A stretch of DNA of 64,000 bases, taken from assembly GCA_003542575.1 (NCBI GenBank), contig DPKJ01000014.1, positions 424,566 to 488,565 of the forward strand, written 5' to 3'. The notes under the pieces are model-generated. The model was not told the DNA's origin and searched no databases. It saw nothing but the letters and a program-made list of their open reading frames with translations. The translations under genes were made by a program, and so were the position numbers. Origin of the DNA: Rikenellaceae bacterium. Its GTDB lineage: Bacteria > Bacteroidota > Bacteroidia > Bacteroidales > UBA932. Shown here piece after piece: positions 43,777 to 52,295 of this stretch (position 1 is its first letter; each line of letters begins with the position of its first letter).

Positions 43777-44625
43777 ATGTCAACACTTGCAGCAATACTG
43801 CCGATGGCGATAAACTGGGCACCTTCGCCCGAAATCTTCTCCATAGGGCCAATTCATATCAGGTACTACAGCGTACTCTTTGTTTCGGGGTTCATAATCG
43901 GGTACTATATTTTTGTAAAATTCTTCAAAAGAGAGGGGCTTCCTGTTGAGATTCTGGATATGCTTTTATATACCCTCTTAGGTTCTGCCGTAGTAGGGGC
44001 CAGACTGGGTCACTGTCTCTTTTATGAGCCGGAGTACTATCTTGCCAGGCCGCTTGAGATTTTTAAGGTATGGGAAGGAGGTCTTGCCAGTCATGGTGGT
44101 GCAATAGCAATCCTTATTGCAATTTGGTATTATGTGAAAAAGTACGGCCAAAAATATGGCTTTGACTATATGTGGCTGATGGACAGAATTGGAGTTGCTA
44201 CCCCGCTTGCGGGAGCACTGATTCGTCTGGGTAACCTAATGAATTCCGAGATTTACGGTAATCCAACCGATCTGCCCTGGGGTTTTGTCTTTTTGCTTAG
44301 AGGAGAGACCGTTGCGAAACATCCCACACAGCTATATGAGGCTCTTGCCTATCTTGTAACCTTTGCTGTTCTGATGCTGCTTTACTTTAAAGCCCTTCCA
44401 AAACTTAAGAGAGGCACACTGTTCGGACTCTTCTTTATAGGAATCTTTGGATCGCGCTTCTTCATAGAGTTTGTAAAAGAACCTCAGGTTGCATTTGAGC
44501 AGGGAATGACCCTGAATATGGGCCAGTGGTTGAGTATTCCGCTTGTTCTAATGGGTGTCGCAATAATGGTCTGGGGTATTTACAAAAAGATTCCTGCAGA
44601 GATAGTGATAAAGAAAAAAGGTTAA
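43777..44625 (+). CDS. lgt: Prolipoprotein diacylglyceryl transferase
   Basis: This 282-residue integral membrane enzyme adds diacylglycerol to the lipobox Cys, the first step of lipoprotein maturation. About seven membrane helices are visible. The HGG motif (GGLASHGGAIAI) and the Lgt signature GRLGN-type segment LIRLGNLMNSEIYGNPTD are intact. It serves the many lipoproteins in this window. It converges on smpB with a 2-base gap. Confidence 0.97.
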   Translation: MSTLAAILPMAINWAPSPEIFSIGPIHIRYYSVLFVSGFIIGYYIFVKFFKREGLPVEILDMLLYTLLGSAVVGARLGHCLFYEPEYYLARPLEIFKVWEGGLASHGGAIAILIAIWYYVKKYGQKYGFDYMWLMDRIGVATPLAGALIRLGNLMNSEIYGNPTDLPWGFVFLLRGETVAKHPTQLYEALAYLVTFAVLMLLYFKALPKLKRGTLFGLFFIGIFGSRFFIEFVKEPQVAFEQGMTLNMGQWLSIPLVLMGVAIMVWGIYKKIPAEIVIKKKG

Positions 44626-44627
44626 AA

Positions 44628-45077
44628 TCAGACTCTATCCTGTTCCCGTCTCAGGTCGTTCTCTTTTATTGTGTGACGTTTGTCGTACTCTCTCTTTCCC
44701 TTTGCCAGTGAGATATTAAGTTTTGCATAACCATTCTCTGCAATGAAGAGTCTTGTAGCTACAATTGTGAGTCCTTTTTCACGTGTTGCCCTGAAAAGTT
44801 TGTTAAGCTCCTTTCTGCTAAGCAGAAGTTTTCTGTCACGACGAGGGTCATGTTGATTGAAACTCCCCCACCAGTACTCGGCAATGTGCATATTCTTAAC
44901 GTAGAGCTCACGCTTTACAAAATAGCAATAGGATTCAACAATAGATGCCTTACCTGCCCTGATTGACTTAATCTCGGTACCCGAGAGGACAATTCCTGCA
45001 GTAAAACTCTCTAAAAGCTCATATTCAAATGAGGCTTTTTTGTTTTTAATCTCTATTTTGCTCTTTCCTTTAACCAT
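44628..45077 (-). CDS. smpB: SsrA-binding protein
   Basis: This 149-residue protein binds tmRNA and rescues stalled ribosomes. The core FEYELLESFTAGIVLSGTEI and VKNMHIAEYW and the basic C-terminal tail KGKREYDKRHTIKEN are all typical. The start is ATG 45077. A TAATTTTG -7 box on the minus strand ends 7 bases before it, which predicts almost no leader. No tmRNA gene is in the window. Confidence 0.96.
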   Translation of the reverse strand: MVKGKSKIEIKNKKASFEYELLESFTAGIVLSGTEIKSIRAGKASIVESYCYFVKRELYVKNMHIAEYWWGSFNQHDPRRDRKLLLSRKELNKLFRATREKGLTIVATRLFIAENGYAKLNISLAKGKREYDKRHTIKENDLRREQDRV

Positions 45078-45084
45078 GGGAGTG

Positions 45085-45103
45085 CAAAATTAGTGTAAAT
45101 TTG
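45085..45103. promoter_or_regulatory. Overlapping divergent -7 boxes, smpB and miaA
   Basis: The minus strand has TAATTTTG at 45085-45092 (toward smpB). The plus strand has TAAATTTG at 45096-45103 (toward miaA). They are only 3 bases apart, so the two promoters should compete. Confidence 0.5.
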
Positions 45104-45128
45104 TGGATTGAGCCAATAATTGAGATTA

Positions 45129-46028
45129 ATGAGCAGCCAATTGATATGCATTCTGGGTCCAACCGCTTCGGGCAAAACAAAATTTGCAGTGAGAGTTGCG
45201 GCAAAGACAAACGGTGAGATAATCTCGGCTGATTCCCGTCAGGTGTACAGAGGAATGGACATTGGAACAGGCAAAGATTTGTCGGAATACTCATTTTCTG
45301 AATCATCACAAAATAACATCATTAAAATCCCTTATCACCTGATAGATATCGCAGATGCGGGTACCAAATACAATATATTTGAATATCAGAGGGATTTTCA
45401 CAAAGCATATAACCAGATTGTCAATAGGGGAAAGCAACCGATTCTATGCGGAGGAAGCGGTCTATACATTGAGACTGCAACAATGGGTTACTCGCTGCCC
45501 GAGGTTCCCCCCGATTTTGCTTTGAGGGCAGAGTTGGAGAGGGAGAGTACCGTTGACCTTGTTAAGAGGCTTGCATCAATGAGGCAACTTCACAACACAA
45601 GTGATACTGAAAGCCGCAAAAGGCTTATCAGAGCTCTGGAGATTGCTATCTATATGGAGAGGCACTCAATAAATGTGGCAACTTACTCGCCAATTGATAC
45701 CCGTTATGTAGGAATGCTTGTAAGCAGAGATGAGCGTATTGCCAGAATTGACAAACGTCTTGACGAGCGACTCAAAGAGGGGCTTATCGAAGAGGTTAAA
45801 GAGTTGATGGAGAGTGGAATCACCGCAGATGATCTGATTTATTACGGGCTTGAATATAAATTCGTTACGCTCTATCTTACAGGGCAGACTTCGTTTGAGA
45901 CAATGCGCAATCGTCTGGCTGTGGCCATACATCAGTTTGCCAAGAGACAGATGACCTGGTTCAGGGGCATGGAGCGAAGAGGCATAAAGATTGAGTGGGT
46001 CTTTCCCGATTCCGAAATTATCTTATAA
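45129..46028 (+). CDS. miaA: tRNA dimethylallyltransferase
   Basis: The start chosen is ATG 45129 (299 residues). A TTG at 45120 is also in frame. The P-loop GPTASGKTK near residue 10 and the family motifs ISADSRQVYRGMDIGTGK and LCGGSGLYI are intact. MiaA adds a dimethylallyl group to A37 of tRNAs that read UNN codons. The C-terminal FAKRQMTWFRG is typical. It runs rightward after the smpB divergence. Confidence 0.95.
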   Translation: MSSQLICILGPTASGKTKFAVRVAAKTNGEIISADSRQVYRGMDIGTGKDLSEYSFSESSQNNIIKIPYHLIDIADAGTKYNIFEYQRDFHKAYNQIVNRGKQPILCGGSGLYIETATMGYSLPEVPPDFALRAELERESTVDLVKRLASMRQLHNTSDTESRKRLIRALEIAIYMERHSINVATYSPIDTRYVGMLVSRDERIARIDKRLDERLKEGLIEEVKELMESGITADDLIYYGLEYKFVTLYLTGQTSFETMRNRLAVAIHQFAKRQMTWFRGMERRGIKIEWVFPDSEIIL

Positions 46029-46057
46029 GTAATACAATATCTTTATCTACCATTGCG

Positions 46058-46645
46058 TTATTCAACTTTTGAAAGTTGTACTATTTCACTATCAAATTGT
46101 CTTTTATCAAGGTTGTCAAAACTATATTCGTATCTAATTGAAGTATATCTGTCAGTTATGCTTTTTAGTTTCTGCACCGTATGATTCCTTTTAATCTCCT
46201 CTTCTATTACATTAAAGTAATCCATTGATATTTTATCAATTGTATCTCCCCGTAATGAAAACCTCACTTCAAACGGTTTACCTCCCGGATAGTATACAAC
46301 ATAAATCGCAACAACATCACTTGTACAAAGAAGCTTTTTATAATTCTTATGACCTATTGCATCTCTGAATATTTTAAAAATTTGAATAAATTCCTCCTTA
46401 GAACATTTTCCACCTCCGTGATCCTCAACATGCTCGGGATATCTGTCAGTTCCGTAAGTATTCTTTATGTTAGAAATATCAATCCCTCTTTTCTTTGTTC
46501 CGTCGTATACATCCTTCGCATTGTATTCGCTCTTCTCTCCTTTTATTTTATATTTAAAATTTGGGTTAAATCTGTTTTGAGAGAAGGCATTATTAACTAA
46601 AACAGTTAATAATAAAACTAAAGTAAATCTAAATAGTGTTCTCAT
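46058..46645 (-). CDS. Small secreted protein of unknown function
   Basis: This 195-residue protein has a clear signal peptide (residues 1-22, cleavage after FSQ). The mature part is AT-rich in coding and rich in Lys, Asp and Tyr, with the pieces YPEHVEDHGGGKCSKEEF and VYYPGGKPFEVRFSLRG. I do not recognise a family. It lies in a region with lower gene density and borders a possible gene remnant, so it may be an accessory gene. Confidence 0.75.
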   Translation of the reverse strand: MRTLFRFTLVLLLTVLVNNAFSQNRFNPNFKYKIKGEKSEYNAKDVYDGTKKRGIDISNIKNTYGTDRYPEHVEDHGGGKCSKEEFIQIFKIFRDAIGHKNYKKLLCTSDVVAIYVVYYPGGKPFEVRFSLRGDTIDKISMDYFNVIEEEIKRNHTVQKLKSITDRYTSIRYEYSFDNLDKRQFDSEIVQLSKVE

Positions 46646-46665
46646 AATAGTTTATTAATTTGAAT

Positions 46666-46860
46666 TTAATAACAATTGAATATTGAAATGTTAGGCGTTG
46701 TTCGGGTTTGGATGTCAGGGAACTCTGTCTCTGGATAACTAAATTTTTCTCTTAGAAATGTTATCATTTTATTATAATTTATTTCATTTTCATTCTGAAT
46801 ATATGGACTAAATGCGTTGTCCCAGTCAAGTGTTGGAGAGAACCAGGCAAAAGTCCTGAA
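46666..46860 (-). pseudogene. Possible remnant of a longer gene (no start codon)
   Basis: Minus-strand bases 46860-46666 form an open frame of 64 residues that ends in TAA and begins right after an in-frame TGA. It reads like ordinary protein (FAWFSPTLDWDNAFSPYIQ, KMITFLREKFSYPETEF) but has no start codon except an internal Met near residue 32. This fits the 3' end of a decayed or truncated gene. Chance cannot be excluded at this length. Confidence 0.35.
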
Positions 46861-46933
46861 TCAAATTATTCGTATATTTGGCAGCTTTTAATTACATATA
46901 TTAACTGTCCAATTGGATTATAACTGCTGAAAA

Positions 46934-48055
46934 ATGAAGAGTAGAGTCAAAATTAAATTAAATTTAGGGTTAATCATAGGGTTTATGCTTTTTTCAGGAG
47001 CTGCTGTAGCTCAGAAGCAGGAGGAGATGAAGTTTATTCAGGCAGACAGTTTGATGTTGCTTGGAAAGGGATTTGAGCAAAGTATTGTAAAATACGGCAG
47101 GTTGCCTAAGGAGCTGGAGGGAGAGTTCAGAAAAGAGCTTGTTTCGCTTGGTTCAAACAGCTCGGGTCTGGCAATTAGGTTCAGTACCAACAGTACGGCA
47201 ATTTCGGCCAGATGGAAGGTTACCAATAACACAAGCTTTAACCATATGGCCTCTACAGGAATAAAGGGGCTTGACCTCTATGTACTCGAGGGTTCTAAAT
47301 GGATGTATGTTGGAACCGCCAGACCTTCGGGTGTGGAGTCATTCTCGGTCTTTGTAAAGAGTATGACAAGACAAAACCGTGAGTACATTGCCTATTTACC
47401 GCTTTACGACGGAGTTGAATCTCTGGAGATAGGGGTTGATCCCGGGGCAGATATCTCTCTTCCAAGAAATACACGATTGGTTAAAAGTGTTAATAGCAAT
47501 AAAAAGCCGGTAATTTTCTACGGCACCAGCATTACACAAGGTGGTTGTGCATCAAGGCCGGGAATGGCATATCCGGCTATACTGGGCAGAATGATGGACA
47601 GAGAGACAATAAACCTTGGATTTTCAGGAAATGCAAGGCTGGATTTTGCGATTGCAAAGGCAATTAATATGATTGATGCAGAGGCAGTTATAATAGATTG
47701 CCTTCCAAATACAACCACACAGATGGTTAGAGACAGCGCATACAGGTTTATTACTCACATTGCACTGGCAAAGCCTCAAACACCAATATTTATGATAGAA
47801 AATCCCAACTTCCCTTATCTTCTGCTTAACGAAACTGCAAATGCAGAGCAGAGAGAGGAGAATGCCGCGTGGAGAAACCTCTATGCGCAACTTGCAAGTG
47901 AAGGATTTGAGAATATCATTTATGTAAGGGGAGACAATCTTTTGGGAGATGATAACGAAGCTACGGTAGATGGAGTACACCTTACCGATCTTGGTTTTTT
48001 AAGATTTTCAGAGGCTCTTTTTGGAATAATTACTGACGTTGTCCCTCTTCGGTAG
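46934..48055 (+). CDS. SGNH/GDSL hydrolase
   Basis: This 373-residue secreted esterase has a signal peptide ending near AVAQ (residue 26). The first 175 residues form a beta-sandwich found in front of SGNH domains in Bacteroidetes. The SGNH core follows: FYGTSITQGGC with the nucleophile Ser, GFSGN-type LGFSGNARLD, and the catalytic DGVHLTDLG near residue 345. It may remove acyl or acetyl groups from glycans. It overlaps the end of the convergent mscS gene by 26 bases. Confidence 0.9.
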   Translation: MKSRVKIKLNLGLIIGFMLFSGAAVAQKQEEMKFIQADSLMLLGKGFEQSIVKYGRLPKELEGEFRKELVSLGSNSSGLAIRFSTNSTAISARWKVTNNTSFNHMASTGIKGLDLYVLEGSKWMYVGTARPSGVESFSVFVKSMTRQNREYIAYLPLYDGVESLEIGVDPGADISLPRNTRLVKSVNSNKKPVIFYGTSITQGGCASRPGMAYPAILGRMMDRETINLGFSGNARLDFAIAKAINMIDAEAVIIDCLPNTTTQMVRDSAYRFITHIALAKPQTPIFMIENPNFPYLLLNETANAEQREENAAWRNLYAQLASEGFENIIYVRGDNLLGDDNEATVDGVHLTDLGFLRFSEALFGIITDVVPLR

Positions 48056-49343
48056 GGTAAAACTGAGGGAAGTCAACCCCGGTAGGATACTGGAACACCT
48101 TTAGGTCAAACTGTGGGATTATTGCCAGTACATGGTCAAATATATCTGACTGTACGCTCTCGTAGTATACCCAGTCCTTGATTCTTATGAAAAAATAGAG
48201 TTCAACCGGAATACCTCTTTCGGTAGGCTGGAGCTGCCTCACCATGTACGTCATCTCCTGATTTACCTCGGGGTGACGGCTAATGTACTCCTGAAGATAT
48301 GCCCTGAATACACCTATGTTGGTTTGTCTTCTTCCGTTTACAAGTACAGAGTTGTCAACTTCGTTTTCACGATTGTATCTCTCAATCTCTGATTCGGTAA
48401 TTTGTATATACTCCTGCAGATATTTGATTTTGCTGAACCTTTCGAGCATTTCAGGGGTGCAAAATTTAATGGTGCTCATGTCTATAAGTACAGACCTCTT
48501 TACCCTTCTTCCACCTGACTCCTGCATTCCTCTCCAGTTCTGAAACGACTCACTTACCAGAGAGTATGGAGGTACTGTTGTGATTGTGTTGTCAAAATTG
48601 CGCACCTTAACAGAGTAGAGACTTATCTCCTCTACGTTTCCATCGGCACCATACTTGGGAACCGTTATCCAGTCACCCTGCCTTAACATATCGTTTGCAG
48701 AGAGTTGCCAGCCGGCTACAAAACCCAGAATGCTGTCCTTAAAAATAAGCAGCAAAATTGCCATTGAGGCACCCATTGCTGCAAACAGAGTGGTAAAATC
48801 TTTATTGATAATTATGCTTATAATTGCAATTCCACCAACGAAATAGGCAATAACCGCAATAATCTGAAATATTACCTTTATAGGCTTATCGGAATAATCT
48901 TTTGACTCGGAATAGATCTCTGTAAGAGCCTTTGTTGAGGCGTGAACCGCACGCATTATGGCAACCACAATAAAAATTTGAGCTACCCGCTGAAAAACAG
49001 TTACCCACAATTCACTTCTAATGGCAACCGGAGTTGCAATATAGAATATAATCCCGGGTATTATGTGAACAAGATATCTAATTACCTTTTGTTCAATGAA
49101 AATATCATCCCAGCGAGCTGTAGTATATCTTGCAATTCTCTCAACTATTTTATGAATAACAACCCTTGCAAAGAGATCGGTTAAATAGGCAAGCAAAAAG
49201 AGAAGGAACATACTTATTATCTCATCAAGGATGGAGGCCATCCCCTGAGAGAGCCCCCACCTGACAAGAAGGTCGAATATTCCGTCTACAACTCCAAACA
49301 GAGCAGTTGCTCTTTCTGTTATACCGGTCTCATTCATAAACAA
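48030..49343 (-). CDS. Mechanosensitive ion channel (MscS family)
   Basis: This 437-residue membrane protein has about five N-terminal helices (45-215), then the MscS beta domain with the signature DWITVPKYGADGNVEEISLY (about residues 240-259) and IPTYSL-like VPPYSLVSESFQNW. The C-terminal cytoplasmic domain (about 275-437) is larger than in E. coli MscS and closer to YbdG/YnaI-type channels. It likely opens on osmotic downshift. It starts 11 bases after gcvP. Confidence 0.9.
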   Translation of the reverse strand: MFMNETGITERATALFGVVDGIFDLLVRWGLSQGMASILDEIISMFLLFLLAYLTDLFARVVIHKIVERIARYTTARWDDIFIEQKVIRYLVHIIPGIIFYIATPVAIRSELWVTVFQRVAQIFIVVAIMRAVHASTKALTEIYSESKDYSDKPIKVIFQIIAVIAYFVGGIAIISIIINKDFTTLFAAMGASMAILLLIFKDSILGFVAGWQLSANDMLRQGDWITVPKYGADGNVEEISLYSVKVRNFDNTITTVPPYSLVSESFQNWRGMQESGGRRVKRSVLIDMSTIKFCTPEMLERFSKIKYLQEYIQITESEIERYNRENEVDNSVLVNGRRQTNIGVFRAYLQEYISRHPEVNQEMTYMVRQLQPTERGIPVELYFFIRIKDWVYYESVQSDIFDHVLAIIPQFDLKVFQYPTGVDFPQFYPTEEGQRQ

Positions 49344-49354
49344 TCGCTTTTATT

Positions 49355-52180
49355 CTATAACCAGCCCTCGCAGCTGCACATTAGGTTACGGTCACCATAA
49401 CCGTTATCTACCCTTGCAACATGAGGCCAGAATTTATTGTCTCTGATCCACTCCAGAGGAAAAGCAGCCATCTCTCTCTCATATTTGTGATTCCACTCAT
49501 TGGCGGTAACCTCACCTGCTGTGTGTGGAGCATTTTTAAGAGGATTGTCATCTTTATCCAGTATGCCAGCTTTAACGGCTTCGCACTCTGCTTTTATTGA
49601 GATCATAGCCTCAATAAAACGATCAAGCTCTGCCTTTGGCTCACTTTCGGTAGGTTCTACCATTAGTGTTCCTGCAACCGGGAATGAAAGGGTTGGAGCG
49701 TGGAATCCGTAATCCATCAGACGTTTTGCAACATCGGTTGCATCAACGCCATACTCTTTGGCAAAATCTCTTAAATCAAGAATACATTCATGCGCAACCC
49801 TTCCGGTTGATCCGGTATAGAGCGTTTTGAAATGATCTTTTAGCTTAACCGAGACATAGTTGGCATTCAATATTGCCAGCTCTGAAGCCCTCTTGAGACC
49901 ATCAGGTCCAAGAAGTTTGATGTATGCGTGGGTGATAGGCAGGGCCATTGGATATCCGTAAGGTGCTGAGCTGATTGCCCTTGCCCCCTTAGTTGTGCAA
50001 TTTTCCATAAATGGATGGCATGGTAGGAATTGTGCAAGCTCCTTTGTTACACAAATCGGACCTATGCCGGGACCGCCACCACCATGAGGAATTGCAAATG
50101 TTTTGTGAAGATTCAGGTGACATACGTCAGCACCAATGAAGCCCGGATTTGTAAGACCTACCTGAGCATTCATATTTGCTCCGTCCATATAAACCAACCC
50201 TCCATTCTCATGGATAATATCCATTATCTCCCTTATCTTAACCTCGAATACACCATGTGTAGATGGGTAGGTTATCATTATGCATGATAATCTCTCTTTA
50301 TTCTCCTGTGCTTTCTGGCGAAGTTCGTCAACATTGATGTTTCCCATCTGGTCACAAGACACAAGAATGATCTCCATACCTGCCATTGCAGCAGATGCGG
50401 GGTTGGTTCCATGAGCCGATGTTGGAATTATTGCAACGTTTCTGTGTGTGTCACCTTTCGAAAGGTGATACGCCCTTATTGTCATAAGGCCGGCATACTC
50501 ACCGGCAGCTCCTGAGTTTGGCTGAAGCGAACAGGCATCAAAGCCGGTAATTTCTGCCAAATCTTGCTCAACCTCTTTAATAATCTGCATATAACCTTCG
50601 GCCTGATCTGCAGGTACAAAAGGGTGCATATTGGTAAGCTCAGACCAACTGAGAGGCATCATCTCAACTGCGGCATTAAGCTTCATTGTGCAAGAACCCA
50701 ATGGAATCATCGAGTGGGTTAGCGAAATATCTCTGCGTTCAAGCTTTTTGATATAACGCATAAGTTCTGTCTCAGAGTGGAATTTATTGAAGGTTGCCTC
50801 TGTAAGGTATTCGTTTTCACGGGCCAGGAATATCTCGCCTGCCGGTGCCCCCGGACACTCTTTAATTGAAATTCCGAAAAATGAGAGTATTTTAACAGCC
50901 TCCTCACAGTTGGTAAGCTCGTCAAAGCTCATTTGTACTGTCTTGCTGTTTGGGTAGTAAAAATTGAAACCGTGGTTAAGTGCAGCGGCTTTAATTGCGT
51001 CTGCATCAACTCCGGTAACCTGTATTGTATCAAAAAATTTATCGGTTATGAGTTTAAAGCCGTTTTTAGTGAGCTCTCCGGCAACACTCTTTGCATATGC
51101 GTGAACTCTTGCTGCAATGCTCCTGAGGCCGTGAGGGCCGTGATAAACAGCGTACATTCCGGTCATAGATGCCATAAGAGCTGTAGCAGTACAGATATTT
51201 GAAGTTGCCTTCTCTCTCTTGATGTGCTGCTCTCTTGTCTGCAATGCCATTCTTAGTGCGGGTTTGCCGAGGCGGTCAACAGAAACGCCTATGATTCTTC
51301 CCGGCATATTTCTTTTGTATTCGTCACGAGTAGCCATAAAGCCGGCAGTCGGGCCGCCGAATCCCATAGGGAGACCAAACCTTTGTGCTGTTCCAACTGC
51401 AATATCAGCTCCCCATGCAGCAGGCTCTTTTAGCAGACAAAGAGCCAGAAGATCGGTTACAGCTGTAACCAGAATTCCTTTTGAATGGGCTGTTTCACAG
51501 AACGAAGAGTAATCTTCAACAGCTCCGTTTGCTGCAGGGTATTGCAGAACTGCACCAAAACATCTGTCATCAAACTCAAATTTATTGAATTCACCTTTAA
51601 TAATCTCAATCCCCAGAACCTCTGCCCTTGTCTCAATTACAGCTATTACCTGAGGGAATGTGTTTGAGTCTATAAAAAGCAGATTTTTGCCCGCCTTTTG
51701 TGCCTCCCTTGAACGGAGTTCATACATCATTCTTACTGCTTCAGCTGCTGCAGTAGAGTCGTCCAGCATTGAGCTGTTGGCCATCTTGAAGCCGGTGAGG
51801 CTTGCAACCATGGTCTGAAAATTTAAAAGCGCTTCAAGCCTTCCCTGAGAGATCTCTGCCTGATATGGTGTGTATGATGTGTACCAGCTTGGATTTTCAA
51901 ATATATTTCTGACTACCGCAGGCAACACCCCTGTTCCGTAAAAACCAAGACCTATCAAAGACCTGTAGTTCTTATTTTTAGATGCTGTTCCTTTAAGTTT
52001 TGCAAGATATTCGTACTCGCTTAAAGCTTTGTCAGTTTTCAGAGGAGATTTTAAAAGGATGTCGGCCGGAACAGTTTGCTTTACAAGTTCATCGAGACTC
52101 TTTACGCCTATCTCATTAAGCATTTCATCGATTTCACCTGTTCGCGGACCATTGTGTCTGTCAGCAAAAGGGATTGACAT
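49355..52180 (-). CDS. gcvP: Glycine dehydrogenase (decarboxylating), P protein
   Basis: This 941-residue P protein has both homologous halves fused (P1 about 1-440, P2 about 460-941), as in Bacteroidetes and E. coli. The PLP lysine is in NLHKTFAIPHGGGGPGIGP (near residue 690). It releases CO2 from glycine in the glycine cleavage system. GcvT, GcvH and Lpd genes are not in the window. A TACATTTG box on the minus strand (52222-52229) lies 41 bases upstream of the start. No glycine riboswitch-like structure is seen in the short leader. Confidence 0.97.
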   Translation of the reverse strand: MSIPFADRHNGPRTGEIDEMLNEIGVKSLDELVKQTVPADILLKSPLKTDKALSEYEYLAKLKGTASKNKNYRSLIGLGFYGTGVLPAVVRNIFENPSWYTSYTPYQAEISQGRLEALLNFQTMVASLTGFKMANSSMLDDSTAAAEAVRMMYELRSREAQKAGKNLLFIDSNTFPQVIAVIETRAEVLGIEIIKGEFNKFEFDDRCFGAVLQYPAANGAVEDYSSFCETAHSKGILVTAVTDLLALCLLKEPAAWGADIAVGTAQRFGLPMGFGGPTAGFMATRDEYKRNMPGRIIGVSVDRLGKPALRMALQTREQHIKREKATSNICTATALMASMTGMYAVYHGPHGLRSIAARVHAYAKSVAGELTKNGFKLITDKFFDTIQVTGVDADAIKAAALNHGFNFYYPNSKTVQMSFDELTNCEEAVKILSFFGISIKECPGAPAGEIFLARENEYLTEATFNKFHSETELMRYIKKLERRDISLTHSMIPLGSCTMKLNAAVEMMPLSWSELTNMHPFVPADQAEGYMQIIKEVEQDLAEITGFDACSLQPNSGAAGEYAGLMTIRAYHLSKGDTHRNVAIIPTSAHGTNPASAAMAGMEIILVSCDQMGNINVDELRQKAQENKERLSCIMITYPSTHGVFEVKIREIMDIIHENGGLVYMDGANMNAQVGLTNPGFIGADVCHLNLHKTFAIPHGGGGPGIGPICVTKELAQFLPCHPFMENCTTKGARAISSAPYGYPMALPITHAYIKLLGPDGLKRASELAILNANYVSVKLKDHFKTLYTGSTGRVAHECILDLRDFAKEYGVDATDVAKRLMDYGFHAPTLSFPVAGTLMVEPTESEPKAELDRFIEAMISIKAECEAVKAGILDKDDNPLKNAPHTAGEVTANEWNHKYEREMAAFPLEWIRDNKFWPHVARVDNGYGDRNLMCSCEGWL

Positions 52181-52221
52181 ATGATATTATTTATTAGGTT
52201 TTTAATAACAAATTGTGCACA

Positions 52222-52274
52222 AATGTAGTTAAAAAATCATAAAATTTGCTTATTAAAATAATTTCATATTTTTG
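52222..52274. promoter_or_regulatory. Divergent -7 boxes, gcvP and carboxyltransferase
   Basis: The minus strand has TACATTTG at 52222-52229 (toward gcvP). The plus strand has TATTTTTG at 52267-52274 (toward the carboxyltransferase, ATG 52296). Confidence 0.55.
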
Positions 52275-52295
52275 TGCGGAACAAAACTAAAACCT

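Noticed and set aside
52181..52295. Glycine riboswitch ahead of gcvP
   Set aside because: Only about 40 bases separate the -7 box from the gcvP start, too short for a glycine aptamer, and no matching helices are seen.
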